A stretch of DNA of 64,000 nt. Origin: Escherichia sp. E4742. GTDB lineage: Bacteria; Pseudomonadota; Gammaproteobacteria; Enterobacterales; Enterobacteriaceae. The position numbers were made by a program, and so were the translations under genes. Position 1 is the first letter of the stretch. Each line of letters opens with the position of its first letter. The DNA is taken from contig NZ_CP040443.1 of the NCBI RefSeq assembly GCF_005843885.1, positions 3,348,001 through 3,412,000 of the forward strand. The letters are read 5' to 3'. Shown piece after piece: positions 8,411 through 20,560 of this stretch. The notes beneath the pieces are model-generated. The model was not told where the DNA came from. It saw only the letters and a program-made list of their open reading frames with translations, and did no database searches.

Positions 8411-9592
8411 ATGCGCGACCATCAAAAGACGTTCACGATATTGCTGGTTTTGGTGCTGATTGGTCTTAATATGCGACCACTGCTCACCTCCGTCGGGCCA
8501 CTGCTACCGCAATTGCGCCAGGCAAGCGGAATGAGCTTTAGTGTGGCTGCCCTGTTGACCGCTCTGCCGGTGGTCACCATGGGCGGGCTGGCGCTGGCCG
8601 GAAGCTGGCTTCATCAGCATATCAGCGAACGTCGCAGCGTCGCCATCAGTTTGTTGCTGATTGCCGTCGGTGCATTGATGCGTGAGCTTTACCCCCAAAG
8701 TGTGCTGCTGCTTAGCAGCGCACTGCTTGGTGGGGTGGGGATCGGCATCATTCAGACGGTGATGCCTTCGGTGATTAAACGGCGGTTTCAGCAGCGTACG
8801 CCACTGGTGATGGGGCTGTGGTCTGCGGCTCTGATGGGCGGTGGTGGACTTGGCGCCGCCATGACGCCCTGGTTAGTTCAACATAGCGAGATTTGGTTCC
8901 AGACTCTCGCCTGGTGGGCGCTGCCTGCCGTTGCTGCGCTCTTTGCCTGGTGGTGGCAAAGCGCCCGCGAGGTCGCCTCTTCCCACAAGACAACAACCAC
9001 TCCGGTTCGCGTGGTATTCACTCCCCGCGCGTGGACGCTGGGTGTTTACTTCGGTCTGATTAACGGTGGTTACGCCAGCCTGATTGCCTGGTTACCCGCT
9101 TTCTATATTGAGATTGGTGCCAGCGCTCAGTACAGCGGTTCCTTGCTGGCATTGATGACGCTTGGGCAAGCCGCAGGAGCATTGCTGATGCCTGCTATGG
9201 CTCGCCATCAGGATCGGCGCAAACTTTTGATGCTGGCACTGGCGTTACAACTGGTTGGTTTCTGCGGCTTTATCTGGTTGCCGCTGCAATTGCCGGTATT
9301 GTGGGCGATGGTGTGTGGGTTAGGTTTGGGCGGCGCATTTCCGCTCTGTTTGCTGCTGGCGCTCGATCACTCTGCGCAACCGGGTATTGCTGGCAAGCTG
9401 GTGGCGTTTATGCAGGGGATCGGTTTTATCATCGCCGGGCTTGCCCCGTGGTTTTCTGGCGTGCTGCGTAGTATCAGCGGCAATTACCTGATGGACTGGG
9501 CGTTTCATGCGCTGTGCGTCGTTGGGCTGATGATCATAACCCTGCGTTTTGCACCAGCACATTTTCCGCAGCTGTGGGTCAAAGAGGCATGA
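8411..9592 (+). CDS. cynX: MFS transporter CynX
   Basis: CynX is a 393-residue major facilitator superfamily protein with about 12 hydrophobic segments, related to the cyanate/nitrate-type NarK-like transporters. It is last in cynTSX, 5 bp after cynS, yet is not known to be needed for cyanate breakdown; its substrate is unproven. The ATG at 8411 has a weak ribosome-binding site, suggesting coupling to cynS. A shorter version starting at an internal codon would be 384 residues. Converges on lacA. Confidence 0.93.
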   Translation: MRDHQKTFTILLVLVLIGLNMRPLLTSVGPLLPQLRQASGMSFSVAALLTALPVVTMGGLALAGSWLHQHISERRSVAISLLLIAVGALMRELYPQSVLLLSSALLGGVGIGIIQTVMPSVIKRRFQQRTPLVMGLWSAALMGGGGLGAAMTPWLVQHSEIWFQTLAWWALPAVAALFAWWWQSAREVASSHKTTTTPVRVVFTPRAWTLGVYFGLINGGYASLIAWLPAFYIEIGASAQYSGSLLALMTLGQAAGALLMPAMARHQDRRKLLMLALALQLVGFCGFIWLPLQLPVLWAMVCGLGLGGAFPLCLLLALDHSAQPGIAGKLVAFMQGIGFIIAGLAPWFSGVLRSISGNYLMDWAFHALCVVGLMIITLRFAPAHFPQLWVKEA

Positions 9593-9620
9593 TGCGACGC
9601 TTGTTCCTGCGCTTTGCTCA

Positions 9621-9682
9621 TGCCGGATGCGGCCAATGTAGATCACTGAACTTGTAGGCCTGATAAGCGGAGCGCATCAGGC
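9621..9682. repeat. REP elements between cynX and lacA
   Basis: A degenerate REP (GCCGGATGCGGCC) and a second element (CCTGATAAGCG...CGCATCAGG) lie between the convergent ends of cynX and lacA, the usual place for a BIME. It may stabilise both 3' ends. Confidence 0.85.
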
Positions 9683-9694
9683 AATTTTTATAAT

Positions 9695-10306
9695 TTAAAC
9701 TGACGATTCAACTTTGTAATCTTTGAAATAATATTGCTTATCCCGGTCGTTTATTTCGCGAATAACCCGACAAGGAACGCCAGCAGCCACGACGTTTGGT
9801 GGAATGTCTTTTGTGACGACACTACCTGCGCCAATAACAGAATTATCCCCGATGGTGACGCCTGGATTAATGACCACATGGCTACCGATCCAGACATTAT
9901 TGCCAATCGTTATCGGAAAAGAGTACATCTCTCCGTTTTTTCTCAATTCATGGTGTACAGGGTGTCCCGTAACGGAAAGAGTAACATTGGGTGCAATCAG
10001 TACGTTATCACCGATTGTTACCGTGTAGTCATCGACAATGGTTAAATTGAAATTTGCGTAAAAATTGCGGCCTATATGGATGTTGGAACCGTAAGAGAAA
10101 TAGACAGGTGGTTCTACCCAGGCGTTTTCCCCTACCGTGGCAAACATTTCTTTAAGCAGGCTTTCCCTTTTTTCAACTTCTGATGGATGCGAGTGATTAA
10201 ACTCATACATTAACGTTTTCCCACGAAGTCTTTTTTCAGGTAAGCCTTCGCACATATCGGTAAATAGCTTGCCTGCTTTTATTCTTTCGGTCATTCGCAT
10301 GTTCAT
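9695..10306 (-). CDS. lacA: Galactoside O-acetyltransferase LacA
   Basis: LacA transfers acetyl from acetyl-CoA to the 6-hydroxyl of galactosides, probably to detoxify non-metabolisable ones. The 203-residue protein has an N-terminal maltose-acetyltransferase domain and a left-handed beta-helix of hexapeptide repeats (IGDNVLIAPNV and following), with catalytic His115 in TGHPVHHE. I start at MNMRMTER (10306); the open frame extends 17 codons further upstream, but those codons read through the REP between lacY and lacA. Last gene of lacZYA. Confidence 0.96.
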   Translation of the reverse strand: MNMRMTERIKAGKLFTDMCEGLPEKRLRGKTLMYEFNHSHPSEVEKRESLLKEMFATVGENAWVEPPVYFSYGSNIHIGRNFYANFNLTIVDDYTVTIGDNVLIAPNVTLSVTGHPVHHELRKNGEMYSFPITIGNNVWIGSHVVINPGVTIGDNSVIGAGSVVTKDIPPNVVAAGVPCRVIREINDRDKQYYFKDYKVESSV

Positions 10307-10331
10307 TTCGATCATTCCGTCCTGATATGTT

Positions 10332-10362
10332 GGTCGGATAAGGCGCTTGCGCCGCATCCGAC
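10332..10362. repeat. REP in the lacY-lacA gap
   Basis: A single REP palindrome (GGTCGGATAAGG...CCGCATCCGAC) occupies most of the 65-bp gap between lacY and lacA. In the lac operon a REP here is known to influence processing of the polycistronic mRNA and lowers lacA expression relative to lacZ. Confidence 0.9.
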
Positions 10363-10371
10363 ATTAATTGC

Positions 10372-11625
10372 TTAAGCGACTTCATTCACCTGGCGACGCA
10401 GCAGAGAAAGCGGACCGGGGCCGCTAAGTGTGAACACGGAAATCAAGGTGAAGCCCAGTGCCACCAGACCCAGCACCAGATAAGCGCCCTGGAAACCGAT
10501 GCTTTCATACATATTGCCCGCCAGAACAGACATAAAAATCATCGCCAGTTGCTTAAAGAAGCAGAAACAGACCAGATAAATCGTCGCTGAAAAACGCACT
10601 TCAAACTGGCTGGTAATATATTTAAAGCAGCCCACCAGCAGGAACGGTACTTCAAACATATGCAGCGTTTTCAGAATAACCACTTCCAGCGCCGAGGTGG
10701 CGAACGATGAGCCAATAATACGTACTGACATAATGGTGCCAGCTAGCAGCAGGGCGTTTTTCCCACCGATGCGATTAATAATCAGCGGCGCAAAGAACAT
10801 AATCGAGGCGTTAAGTAATTCGCCCATTGTTGTGACATAGCCAAATACCCGCGTACCCTGTTCACCGGTGGCAAAGAACGAAGTAAAGAAATTAGCAAAC
10901 TGTTGGTCAAAAACATCGTAGGTGCAGGAAACGCCAATAACATACAGTGACAAAAACCACAGTTTTGGCTGTCTGAACAATTCCAGCGCCAGCTTAAGGC
11001 TAAATGCCGAATGGTTGGCACCTACGGCATTGGCAACCGTGGCGGAAGAAGGGGCATCCGTTTTGGCGAAAAAGAGCAAAACGGCGAGGATGAGTGCACA
11101 GCCAGAACCCAGCCAGAAAACAAACTGGTTATTGATGGTGAACATGATGCCGACAATCGAGGCACACAGCGCCCAGCCAACGCAGCCAAACATCCGCGCG
11201 CGACCAAATTCGAAATTACTGCGTCGGCTGACCTTCTCGATAAATGCTTCTACTGCTGGCGCGCCGGCGTTAAAACAAAAACCAAGATAAATACCACCAA
11301 CAACTGAACCTACTAAAATATTGTATTGTAACAACGGGCCAAAGATAAAAATAAAGAATGGCGCAAACATTACTAACATGCCGGTAATAATCCATAGCAG
11401 ATATTTGCGCAGTCCAAGTTTGTCAGAAAGCAAGCCAAACAGCGGTTGGAATAACAGAGAGAACAGGGAAATCGCAGCGAAAATAATACCCGTATCACTT
11501 TTGCTGATATGGTTGATGTCATGTAGCCAAATCGGGAAAAACGGGAAATAGGCTCCCATGATAAAAAAGTAAAAGAAAAAGAATAAGCCGAACATCCAAA
11601 AGTTTGTGTTTTTTAGATAGAACAT
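10372..11625 (-). CDS. lacY: Lactose permease LacY
   Basis: LacY is the inner-membrane lactose/H+ symporter. It has the standard 417 residues and 12 transmembrane helices. Sugar-binding residues Glu126 (in GAPAVEAFIE) and Arg144 (in GRARMFG) are in place, as is the Asp-Lys/GLLSDKLGLRK loop 2-3 signature. The later charged network around Arg302, His322 and Glu325 (KTLHMFEVP) is also present. It lies 51 bp after lacZ and 65 bp before lacA. Substitutions from K-12 are scattered and conservative. Confidence 0.98.
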   Translation of the reverse strand: MFYLKNTNFWMFGLFFFFYFFIMGAYFPFFPIWLHDINHISKSDTGIIFAAISLFSLLFQPLFGLLSDKLGLRKYLLWIITGMLVMFAPFFIFIFGPLLQYNILVGSVVGGIYLGFCFNAGAPAVEAFIEKVSRRSNFEFGRARMFGCVGWALCASIVGIMFTINNQFVFWLGSGCALILAVLLFFAKTDAPSSATVANAVGANHSAFSLKLALELFRQPKLWFLSLYVIGVSCTYDVFDQQFANFFTSFFATGEQGTRVFGYVTTMGELLNASIMFFAPLIINRIGGKNALLLAGTIMSVRIIGSSFATSALEVVILKTLHMFEVPFLLVGCFKYITSQFEVRFSATIYLVCFCFFKQLAMIFMSVLAGNMYESIGFQGAYLVLGLVALGFTLISVFTLSGPGPLSLLRRQVNEVA

Positions 11626-11676
11626 AATGGATTTCCTTACGCGAAATACGGGCAGACATGGCCTGCCCGGTTATTA

Positions 11677-14789
<3,113 letters not shown>

Positions 14790-14795
14790 TCACAC

Positions 14796-14825
14796 AACAT
14801 ACGAGCCTGACGCATAGAGTGTAAA
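14796..14825 (-). promoter_or_regulatory. lac promoter (-10 TATGTT, -35 TTTACA)
   Basis: On the minus strand the -35 TTTACA (14820-14825) and -10 TATGTT (14796-14801) have an 18-bp spacer, as in K-12. The hexamers are unchanged, while several spacer bases differ from the K-12 sequence I remember. The weak hexamers explain CRP dependence. Confidence 0.95.
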
Positions 14826-14839
14826 GCCTTGGGGGCCTA

Positions 14840-14861
14840 ATGAGTGAGCTGACTCACATTA
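14840..14861. promoter_or_regulatory. CRP site of the lac promoter
   Basis: The 22-bp site TGTGA-N6-TCACT, centred near -61.5, matches K-12 except for a single base in the N6 spacer (GTCAGC in place of GTTAGC). It mediates cAMP-CRP activation of lacZYA. Confidence 0.95.
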
Positions 14862-14881
14862 ATTGCGTTGCGCTCACTGTC
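14861..14881. promoter_or_regulatory. lac auxiliary operator O3
   Basis: O3 overlaps the 3' end of lacI and its stop codon. On the minus strand it reads GACAGTGAGCGCAACGCAAT, one base different from the K-12 site (GGCAGTGAG). It supports O1-O3 looping and limits lacI readthrough. Confidence 0.92.
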
Positions 14882-15956
14882 CGCTTTCCAGACGGGAAAT
14901 TTGCCTTGCCAGCTGCATTAATGAATCCGCCAGTGCGCGGGGAGAGGCGGTTTGCGTATTGGGTGGCAGGGTGGTTTTTCGTGTCACCAGTGAGACGGGC
15001 AGTAGCTGATTTCCCTTCACCGCCTGCCCCTGAGAAAGTTGCAGCAAGCGGTCTACGCTGGTTTTCCCCAGCAGACGAAAATCCTGTTTGATGGTGGTTA
15101 ACGGCGGGATATAACATGAGCTGTCTTCGGTATCATCGTATCCCACTACCGAGATATCCGCGCCGACGCGCAGCCCGAACTCGGTAATGGCGCGCATTGC
15201 GCCCAACGCCATCTGATCGTTGGCAACCAGCATCGCGGTGGGAATGATCCCCTCATTCAGCATCTGCATGGTTTGTTGAAAACCGGACATGGCGCTCCAG
15301 TCGCCTTCCAGTTCTGCTATCGGCTGAATTTGATTGTGTTTGAGATATTTGTGCCAGCCCGCCAGACGCAGACGCGCCGAGACAGAACTTAATGGGCCCG
15401 CTAACAGGGCGATTTGCTGGTGACCTAATTCGACCAAATGCTCCACGCCAAGCCGCGTACCGTCTTCATGGGAAAAAATAATACTGTTGATGGGGGCCTG
15501 GTCGGAGACATCAAGGAATAACGCTGGCACGTTACCACAGGCGGCTTCCACAGCAATGGCATCTTGTTCATCCAGCGGATAGTTGATGATCAGACCGCTG
15601 ACACGTTGCGCGAGAAGATTGTGTACCGCCGCTTTACAGGCATCGACGCCGCTTCGTTCTACCATCGACACCACCACGCTGGCACCCAGTTGGTCGGCGC
15701 GGGATTTAATCGCCGCGACAATTTGTGACGGTGCGTGCAGGGCCAGGCTGGAGGTGGCAACGCCAATCAGCAACGACTGTTTGCCCGCCAGTTGTTGTGC
15801 CACGCGGTTGGGAATGTAATTCAGCTCCGCCATTGCCGCTTCCACTTTTTCCCGCGTTTTCGCAGAAACGTGGCTGGCCTGATTCACCACGCGAGAAACG
15901 GTCTGATAAGAGACTCCGGCATACTCTGCGACATCGTATAGCGTTACTGGTTTCAC
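14874..15956 (-). CDS. lacI: Lactose repressor LacI
   Basis: LacI is the allolactose-responsive tetrameric repressor of lacZYA. The start is the established GTG at 15956, preceded by GGTGGTGAA; in-frame GTG codons slightly upstream would add three residues. The 360-residue product has the N-terminal helix-turn-helix (LYDVAEYAGVSYQTVSRVVN), hinge helix (NRVAQQLAGKQ), the periplasmic-binding-like core and the C-terminal leucine-rich tetramerisation helix ending QISRLESGQ. About a dozen substitutions from K-12 fall in the core; DNA-reading residues are unchanged. Confidence 0.98.
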   Translation of the reverse strand: MKPVTLYDVAEYAGVSYQTVSRVVNQASHVSAKTREKVEAAMAELNYIPNRVAQQLAGKQSLLIGVATSSLALHAPSQIVAAIKSRADQLGASVVVSMVERSGVDACKAAVHNLLAQRVSGLIINYPLDEQDAIAVEAACGNVPALFLDVSDQAPINSIIFSHEDGTRLGVEHLVELGHQQIALLAGPLSSVSARLRLAGWHKYLKHNQIQPIAELEGDWSAMSGFQQTMQMLNEGIIPTAMLVANDQMALGAMRAITEFGLRVGADISVVGYDDTEDSSCYIPPLTTIKQDFRLLGKTSVDRLLQLSQGQAVKGNQLLPVSLVTRKTTLPPNTQTASPRALADSLMQLARQISRLESGQ

Positions 15957-15991
15957 ATTCACCACCCTGAATTCACTTTCTTCCGAGTGCT

Positions 15992-16020
15992 ATCATGCCA
16001 TACCACGGAAGGTTTTTCGC
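15992..16020 (-). promoter_or_regulatory. lacI promoter
   Basis: On the minus strand a CATGAT -10 (15992-15997) and a poor GCGAAA -35 (16015-16020) are separated by 17 bp, corresponding to the weak K-12 lacI promoter (GCGCAA/CATGAT). It starts only 12 bp after the mhpR stop. Confidence 0.8.
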
Positions 16021-16032
16021 CATTCGGCGGCG

Positions 16033-16866
16033 TTAACGCAAATGCACGCCACTTCGCCGTCCGGCCACCAGAATAGCCTGCGATTCAACCCCTTCTTCAA
16101 TCTGTTTTGCTACCCGTTGCAGCGCCGGAAGATGTTTTTCTGCCGCCTGTTCGATGGTCATCGCACTGGCCATATACACCAGATTCAGGCAGCCAATCAC
16201 CCGTTGTTCACTGCACAGCGGTACGGCAATGGAGGCGATCTTTTCTTCTTGATCCCAGCCGCGGTAGTTCTGTCCGTAACCCTCTTTGCGCGCGCGCGCC
16301 AGAATGGCTTCCAGCTTTAACGGTTCCCGTGCCAGTTGATAGTCATCACCGGGGCGGGTGGCTAACATTTCGATTAACGCCTGGCGTTCTTTTTCCGGAC
16401 AAAAGGCCAACCAGGTCAGGCCCGAGGCGGTTTTCAGGAGCGGTAAACGCCGCCCGACCATTGCCCGGTGAAAGGATAATCGACTGAAACGGTGAGTGGT
16501 TTCGCGTACCACCATTGCATCAACATCCAGCGTGGACACATCTGTCGGCCATACCACTTCGCGCAACAGATCGCCCAGCAGCGGGGCCGCCAGTGCAGAA
16601 ATCCACTGTTCGTCACGAAACCCTTCGCTTAATTGCCGCACTTTGATGGTCAGACGAAAACTGTCATCGGAGGTACTGCGTCGAACATATCCCTCTTCCA
16701 GTAACGTCTCCAGCAGTCGCCGCACAGTGGTGCGATGCAGACCGCTGAGTTCCGCCAGCAGCCCGACGCTGGCACCGCCGTCAAGTTTATTTAACATATT
16801 TAATAACATTAGACCGCGGGTTAATCCGCGCACGGTTTTGTATTCCGTCTGCTCATCGTTCTGCAT
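16033..16866 (-). CDS. mhpR: IclR-type activator MhpR
   Basis: MhpR activates the mhp catabolic operon in response to 3-(3-hydroxyphenyl)propionate. The 277-residue form starting at ATG 16866 (MQNDEQTEY) has an IclR-type winged helix (about 15-75, with SGLHRTTVRRLLETL) and the C-terminal effector domain. A longer GTG start at 16905 is open, but it would begin inside the MhpR operator itself and lacks a good ribosome-binding site. Divergent from mhpA; lacI follows in the same direction 76 bp on. Confidence 0.93.
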   Translation of the reverse strand: MQNDEQTEYKTVRGLTRGLMLLNMLNKLDGGASVGLLAELSGLHRTTVRRLLETLLEEGYVRRSTSDDSFRLTIKVRQLSEGFRDEQWISALAAPLLGDLLREVVWPTDVSTLDVDAMVVRETTHRFSRLSFHRAMVGRRLPLLKTASGLTWLAFCPEKERQALIEMLATRPGDDYQLAREPLKLEAILARARKEGYGQNYRGWDQEEKIASIAVPLCSEQRVIGCLNLVYMASAMTIEQAAEKHLPALQRVAKQIEEGVESQAILVAGRRSGVHLR

Positions 16867-16899
16867 ATTAATTGACATTTCTATAGTTAAAACAACGTT

Positions 16900-16914
16900 G
16901 TGCACCTAGTGCAC
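16900..16914. promoter_or_regulatory. MhpR operator
   Basis: A perfect palindrome GTGCAC-CTA-GTGCAC, extended by one more base pair on each side, lies between mhpR and mhpA. Its sequence and position agree with the known 17-bp MhpR site near -58 of the mhpA promoter. Confidence 0.85.
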
Positions 16915-17056
16915 ATTCGGGCATGTTTTGATTGTAGCCGAAAACACCCTTCCTATACTGAGCGAACAATAAAAAATCATTTACATGTTTTTAACAAAAT
17001 AAGTTGCGCTGTACTGTGCGCGCAACGGCATTTTGTCCGAGTCGTGAGGTACTGAA

Positions 17057-18721
17057 ATGGCAATACAACACCCTGACATCCAGCCTGCTGTTAACCATAA
17101 CGTTCAGGTGGCGATCGCTGGTGCCGGTCCGGTCGGGCTGATGATGGCGAGCTATCTCGGCCAGATGGGCATTGACGTGCTGGTGGTGGAGAAACTCGAT
17201 AAGTTGATCGACTACCCGCGTGCGATTGGTATTGATGACGAGGCGCTGCGCACCATGCAGTCGGTCGGCCTGGTCGATAATGTTCTGCCGCATACTACGC
17301 CGTGGCACGCGATGCGTTTTCTCACCCCGAAAGGCCGCTGTTTTGCTGATATTCAGCCAATGACCGATGAATTTGGCTGGCCGCGCCGTAACGCCTTTAT
17401 TCAGCCGCAGGTCGATGCGGTGATGCTGGAAGGGTTGTCGCGTTTTCCCAATGTGCGCTGCTTGTTTTCCCGTGAGCTGGAGGCCTTCAGCCAGCAAGAT
17501 GACGAAGTGACCTTGCACCTGAAAACGGCAGAAGGGCAGCGGGAAACTGTCAAAGCCCAGTGGTTGGTGGCCTGTGATGGTGGGGCAAGTTTTGTCCGTC
17601 GCACCCTGAATGTGCCGTTTGAAGGTAAAACCGCGCCAAATCAGTGGATTGTGGTAGATATCGCCAACGATCCGTTAAGTACGCCGCATATCTATTTGTG
17701 TTGCGATCCGGTGCGCCCATATGTTTCTGCCGCGCTGCCTCATGCGGTACGTCGCTTTGAATTTATGGTGATGCCGGGAGAAACCGAGGAACAGCTGCGT
17801 GAGCCGCAAAATATGCGCAAGCTGTTAAGCAAAGTGCTGCCTAATCCGGACAACGTTGAATTGATTCGCCAGCGTGTCTACACCCACAACGCGCGACTGG
17901 CGCAACGTTTTCGTATTGATCGCGTACTGCTGGCGGGCGATGCCGCGCACATCATGCCGGTGTGGCAGGGGCAGGGCTATAACAGCGGTATGCGCGACGC
18001 CTTTAACCTCGCCTGGAAACTGGCGTTGGTTATCCAGGGGAAAGCCAGTGATGCGCTGCTAGATACCTATCAACAAGAACGTCGCGATCACGCCAAAGCG
18101 ATGATTGACCTGTCCGTGATGGCGGGCAACGTGCTGGCTCCGCCGAAACGCTGGCAGGGTACGTTACGTGACGGCGTTTCCTGGCTACTGAATTATCTGC
18201 CGCCAGTAAAACGCTACTTCCTCGAAATGCGCTTCAAGCCGATGCCGCAATATTACGGCGGTGCGCTGGTGCGTGAGGGTGAAACGAAGCACTCTCCGGT
18301 CGGCAAGATGTTTATTCAGCCGAAAGTCACGCTGGAAAACGGCGACGTGACGCTGCTCGATAACGCGATCGGCGCGAACTTCGCGGTAATTGGCTGGGGA
18401 TGCAATCCACTGTGGGGGATGAGCGACGAGCAAATCCAGCAGTGGCGCGCGTTGGGCACACGCTTCATTCAGGTGGTGCCGGAAGTGCAAATTCATACTG
18501 CGCAGGATAACCATGACGGCGTGCTACGCGTGGGCGATACGCAAGGTCGCCTGCGTAGCTGGTTTGCGCAACACAATGCTTCGCTGGTGGTGATGCGCCC
18601 GGATCGCTTTGTTGCCGCCACCGCCATTCCGCAAACTCTGGGCAATACGCTGAATAAACTGGCGTCGGTGATGACGCTGACCCGCCCTGATGCCGACGTT
18701 TCTGTCGAAAAGGTAGCCTGA
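17057..18721 (+). CDS. mhpA: 3-(3-hydroxyphenyl)propionate hydroxylase MhpA
   Basis: MhpA is a 554-residue FAD-dependent aromatic monooxygenase that adds a hydroxyl to 3-(3-hydroxyphenyl)propionate to give the 2,3-dihydroxy compound. The N-terminal dinucleotide fold GAGPVGLMMA (about 19-28) and the second FAD motif LLAGDAAHIMPVWQGQG (about 292-308) are both visible, as is the DG motif (VACDGGASFVRR). It is the first gene of mhpABCDFE, one base apart from mhpB, and depends on MhpR. Confidence 0.97.
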   Translation: MAIQHPDIQPAVNHNVQVAIAGAGPVGLMMASYLGQMGIDVLVVEKLDKLIDYPRAIGIDDEALRTMQSVGLVDNVLPHTTPWHAMRFLTPKGRCFADIQPMTDEFGWPRRNAFIQPQVDAVMLEGLSRFPNVRCLFSRELEAFSQQDDEVTLHLKTAEGQRETVKAQWLVACDGGASFVRRTLNVPFEGKTAPNQWIVVDIANDPLSTPHIYLCCDPVRPYVSAALPHAVRRFEFMVMPGETEEQLREPQNMRKLLSKVLPNPDNVELIRQRVYTHNARLAQRFRIDRVLLAGDAAHIMPVWQGQGYNSGMRDAFNLAWKLALVIQGKASDALLDTYQQERRDHAKAMIDLSVMAGNVLAPPKRWQGTLRDGVSWLLNYLPPVKRYFLEMRFKPMPQYYGGALVREGETKHSPVGKMFIQPKVTLENGDVTLLDNAIGANFAVIGWGCNPLWGMSDEQIQQWRALGTRFIQVVPEVQIHTAQDNHDGVLRVGDTQGRLRSWFAQHNASLVVMRPDRFVAATAIPQTLGNTLNKLASVMTLTRPDADVSVEKVA

Positions 18722-18722
18722 T

Positions 18723-19667
18723 ATGCACGCTTATCTTCACTGTCTTTCCCACTCGCCGCTGGTGGGGTATGTCGACCCGGCGCAAGAGGTACTCGATGAG
18801 GTCAATGGCGTGATTGCCAGCGCCCGCGAGCGTATTGCGGCTTTCTCCCCTGAACTGGTGGTGCTGTTTGCGCCAGATCACTACAACGGTTTTTTCTATG
18901 ACGTGATGCCGCCGTTCTGTTTAGGCGTTGGGGCGACGGCAATTGGTGATTTCGGCAGTGCGGCAGGAGAGCTTCCCGTGCCTGTGGAGCTGGCGGAGGC
19001 CTGTGCGCATGCCGTCATGAAGAGTGGGATCGATCTTGCCGTTTCTTACTGTATGCAGGTGGACCACGGGTTCGCCCAGCCGCTGGAGTTCCTGCTCGGT
19101 GGGCTGGATAAGGTGCCAGTTCTGCCTGTTTTCATCAACGGCGTCGCCACGCCTTTGCCTGGTTTCCAGCGTACCCGCATGTTGGGTGAAGCCATTGGAC
19201 GTTTCACCAGCACTCTCAATAAACGCGTGCTGTTCCTTGGGTCCGGTGGGCTTTCCCATCAGCCGCCGGTGCCAGAACTGGCGAAAGCCGATGCCCATAT
19301 GCGCGACCGTTTGTTGGGGAGCGGGAAAGATTTACCCGCCAGTGAGCGTGAATTGCGTCAGCAACGGGTGATCAGCGCCGCGGAGAAGTTTGTTGAGGAT
19401 CAGAGAACTCTGCATCCGCTCAACCCGATTTGGGATAACCAGTTCATGACTTTGCTGGAGCAGGGACGCATACAGGAACTGGATGCCGTCAGTAACGAAG
19501 AGCTTTCCGCCATTGCCGGAAAGTCGACACATGAAATCAAAACCTGGGTCGCCGCTTTTGCCGCTATTTCTGCGTTTGGCAACTGGCGTAGCGAAGGGCG
19601 TTATTACCGCCCAATCCCGGAGTGGATTGCCGGATTTGGCTCGTTAAGCGCCAGAACAGAGAACTGA
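18723..19667 (+). CDS. mhpB: 2,3-dihydroxyphenylpropionate 1,2-dioxygenase MhpB
   Basis: MhpB is an Fe(II) extradiol (meta-cleavage) dioxygenase of the LigB class III family. It opens the ring of 2,3-dihydroxyphenylpropionate next to the hydroxyls. The 314 residues include the conserved metal and acid/base histidines in FAPDHYNGF (His115 region of the family), QVDHGFAQP and GSGGLSHQPP. The ATG follows the mhpA stop after a single base, indicating coupled translation. Confidence 0.97.
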   Translation: MHAYLHCLSHSPLVGYVDPAQEVLDEVNGVIASARERIAAFSPELVVLFAPDHYNGFFYDVMPPFCLGVGATAIGDFGSAAGELPVPVELAEACAHAVMKSGIDLAVSYCMQVDHGFAQPLEFLLGGLDKVPVLPVFINGVATPLPGFQRTRMLGEAIGRFTSTLNKRVLFLGSGGLSHQPPVPELAKADAHMRDRLLGSGKDLPASERELRQQRVISAAEKFVEDQRTLHPLNPIWDNQFMTLLEQGRIQELDAVSNEELSAIAGKSTHEIKTWVAAFAAISAFGNWRSEGRYYRPIPEWIAGFGSLSARTEN

Positions 19668-19684
19668 ATATGCAGGAGAAGATG

Positions 19685-20551
19685 ATGAGTTATCAGCCAC
19701 AAACCGAAGCCGCCACCAGCCGTTTTCTGAATGTAGAAGAAGCGGGTAAAACGCTGCGCATCCATTTTAATGACTGCGGACAAGGCGACGAAACCGTTGT
19801 CCTGCTGCACGGTTCCGGCCCGGGTGCTACTGGCTGGGCGAACTTCAGCCGCAATATCGATCCGCTGGTAGAGGCGGGCTATCGGGTGATCCTGTTGGAT
19901 TGTCCGGGCTGGGGTAAGAGCGATTCGATCGTTAATAGTGGTTCGCGATCGGATCTTAATGCACGCATCCTGAAAAGCGTGGTGGATCAACTGGATATCG
20001 CCAAAATCCACCTGCTGGGCAACTCCATGGGCGGCCACAGTTCTGTGGCGTTCACTCTTAATTGGCCGGAGCGCGTCGGCAAACTGGTGCTGATGGGCGG
20101 CGGTACGGGCGGCATGAGTTTGTTTACGCCGATGCCAACCGAAGGTATTAAGCGACTGAATCAGCTTTATCGTCAGCCTACTATCGAAAACCTGAAGCTG
20201 ATGATGGATATCTTCGTTTTTGATACCAGCGATTTGACCGACGCCCTGTTTGAAGCGCGCCTGAATAATATGCTGTCGCGCCGCGATCACCTGGAAAACT
20301 TCGTTAAGAGCCTGGAAGTTAATCCGAAACAGTTCCCGGATTTTGGCCCACGTCTGGCGGAAATCAAAGCGCAAACCCTGATTGTCTGGGGGCGCAACGA
20401 CCGCTTTGTGCCGATGGATGCGGGTCTGCGTCTGCTGTCCGGCATTGCCGGTTCTGAACTGCATATCTTCCGCGACTGTGGTCACTGGGCGCAGTGGGAA
20501 CATGCCGACGCTTTCAATCAACTGGTGCTGAATTTCCTCGCGCGCCCTTAA
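19685..20551 (+). CDS. mhpC: 2-hydroxy-6-oxonona-2,4-diene-1,9-dioate hydrolase MhpC
   Basis: MhpC is an alpha/beta hydrolase that splits the C-C bond of the meta-cleavage product into 2-hydroxypentadienoate and succinate. The nucleophile elbow GNSMGG places Ser at 114 in the 288-residue form; the Asp (GRNDRFVP) and His (DCGHWAQWE) of the triad follow, and the oxyanion HGSGPGATGW is present. I choose ATG 19685 because AGGAGAAG precedes it. A start at 19670 would add five residues, and the frame is open still further inside mhpB. Confidence 0.96.
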   Translation: MSYQPQTEAATSRFLNVEEAGKTLRIHFNDCGQGDETVVLLHGSGPGATGWANFSRNIDPLVEAGYRVILLDCPGWGKSDSIVNSGSRSDLNARILKSVVDQLDIAKIHLLGNSMGGHSSVAFTLNWPERVGKLVLMGGGTGGMSLFTPMPTEGIKRLNQLYRQPTIENLKLMMDIFVFDTSDLTDALFEARLNNMLSRRDHLENFVKSLEVNPKQFPDFGPRLAEIKAQTLIVWGRNDRFVPMDAGLRLLSGIAGSELHIFRDCGHWAQWEHADAFNQLVLNFLARP

Positions 20552-20560
20552 GGAATGGTC

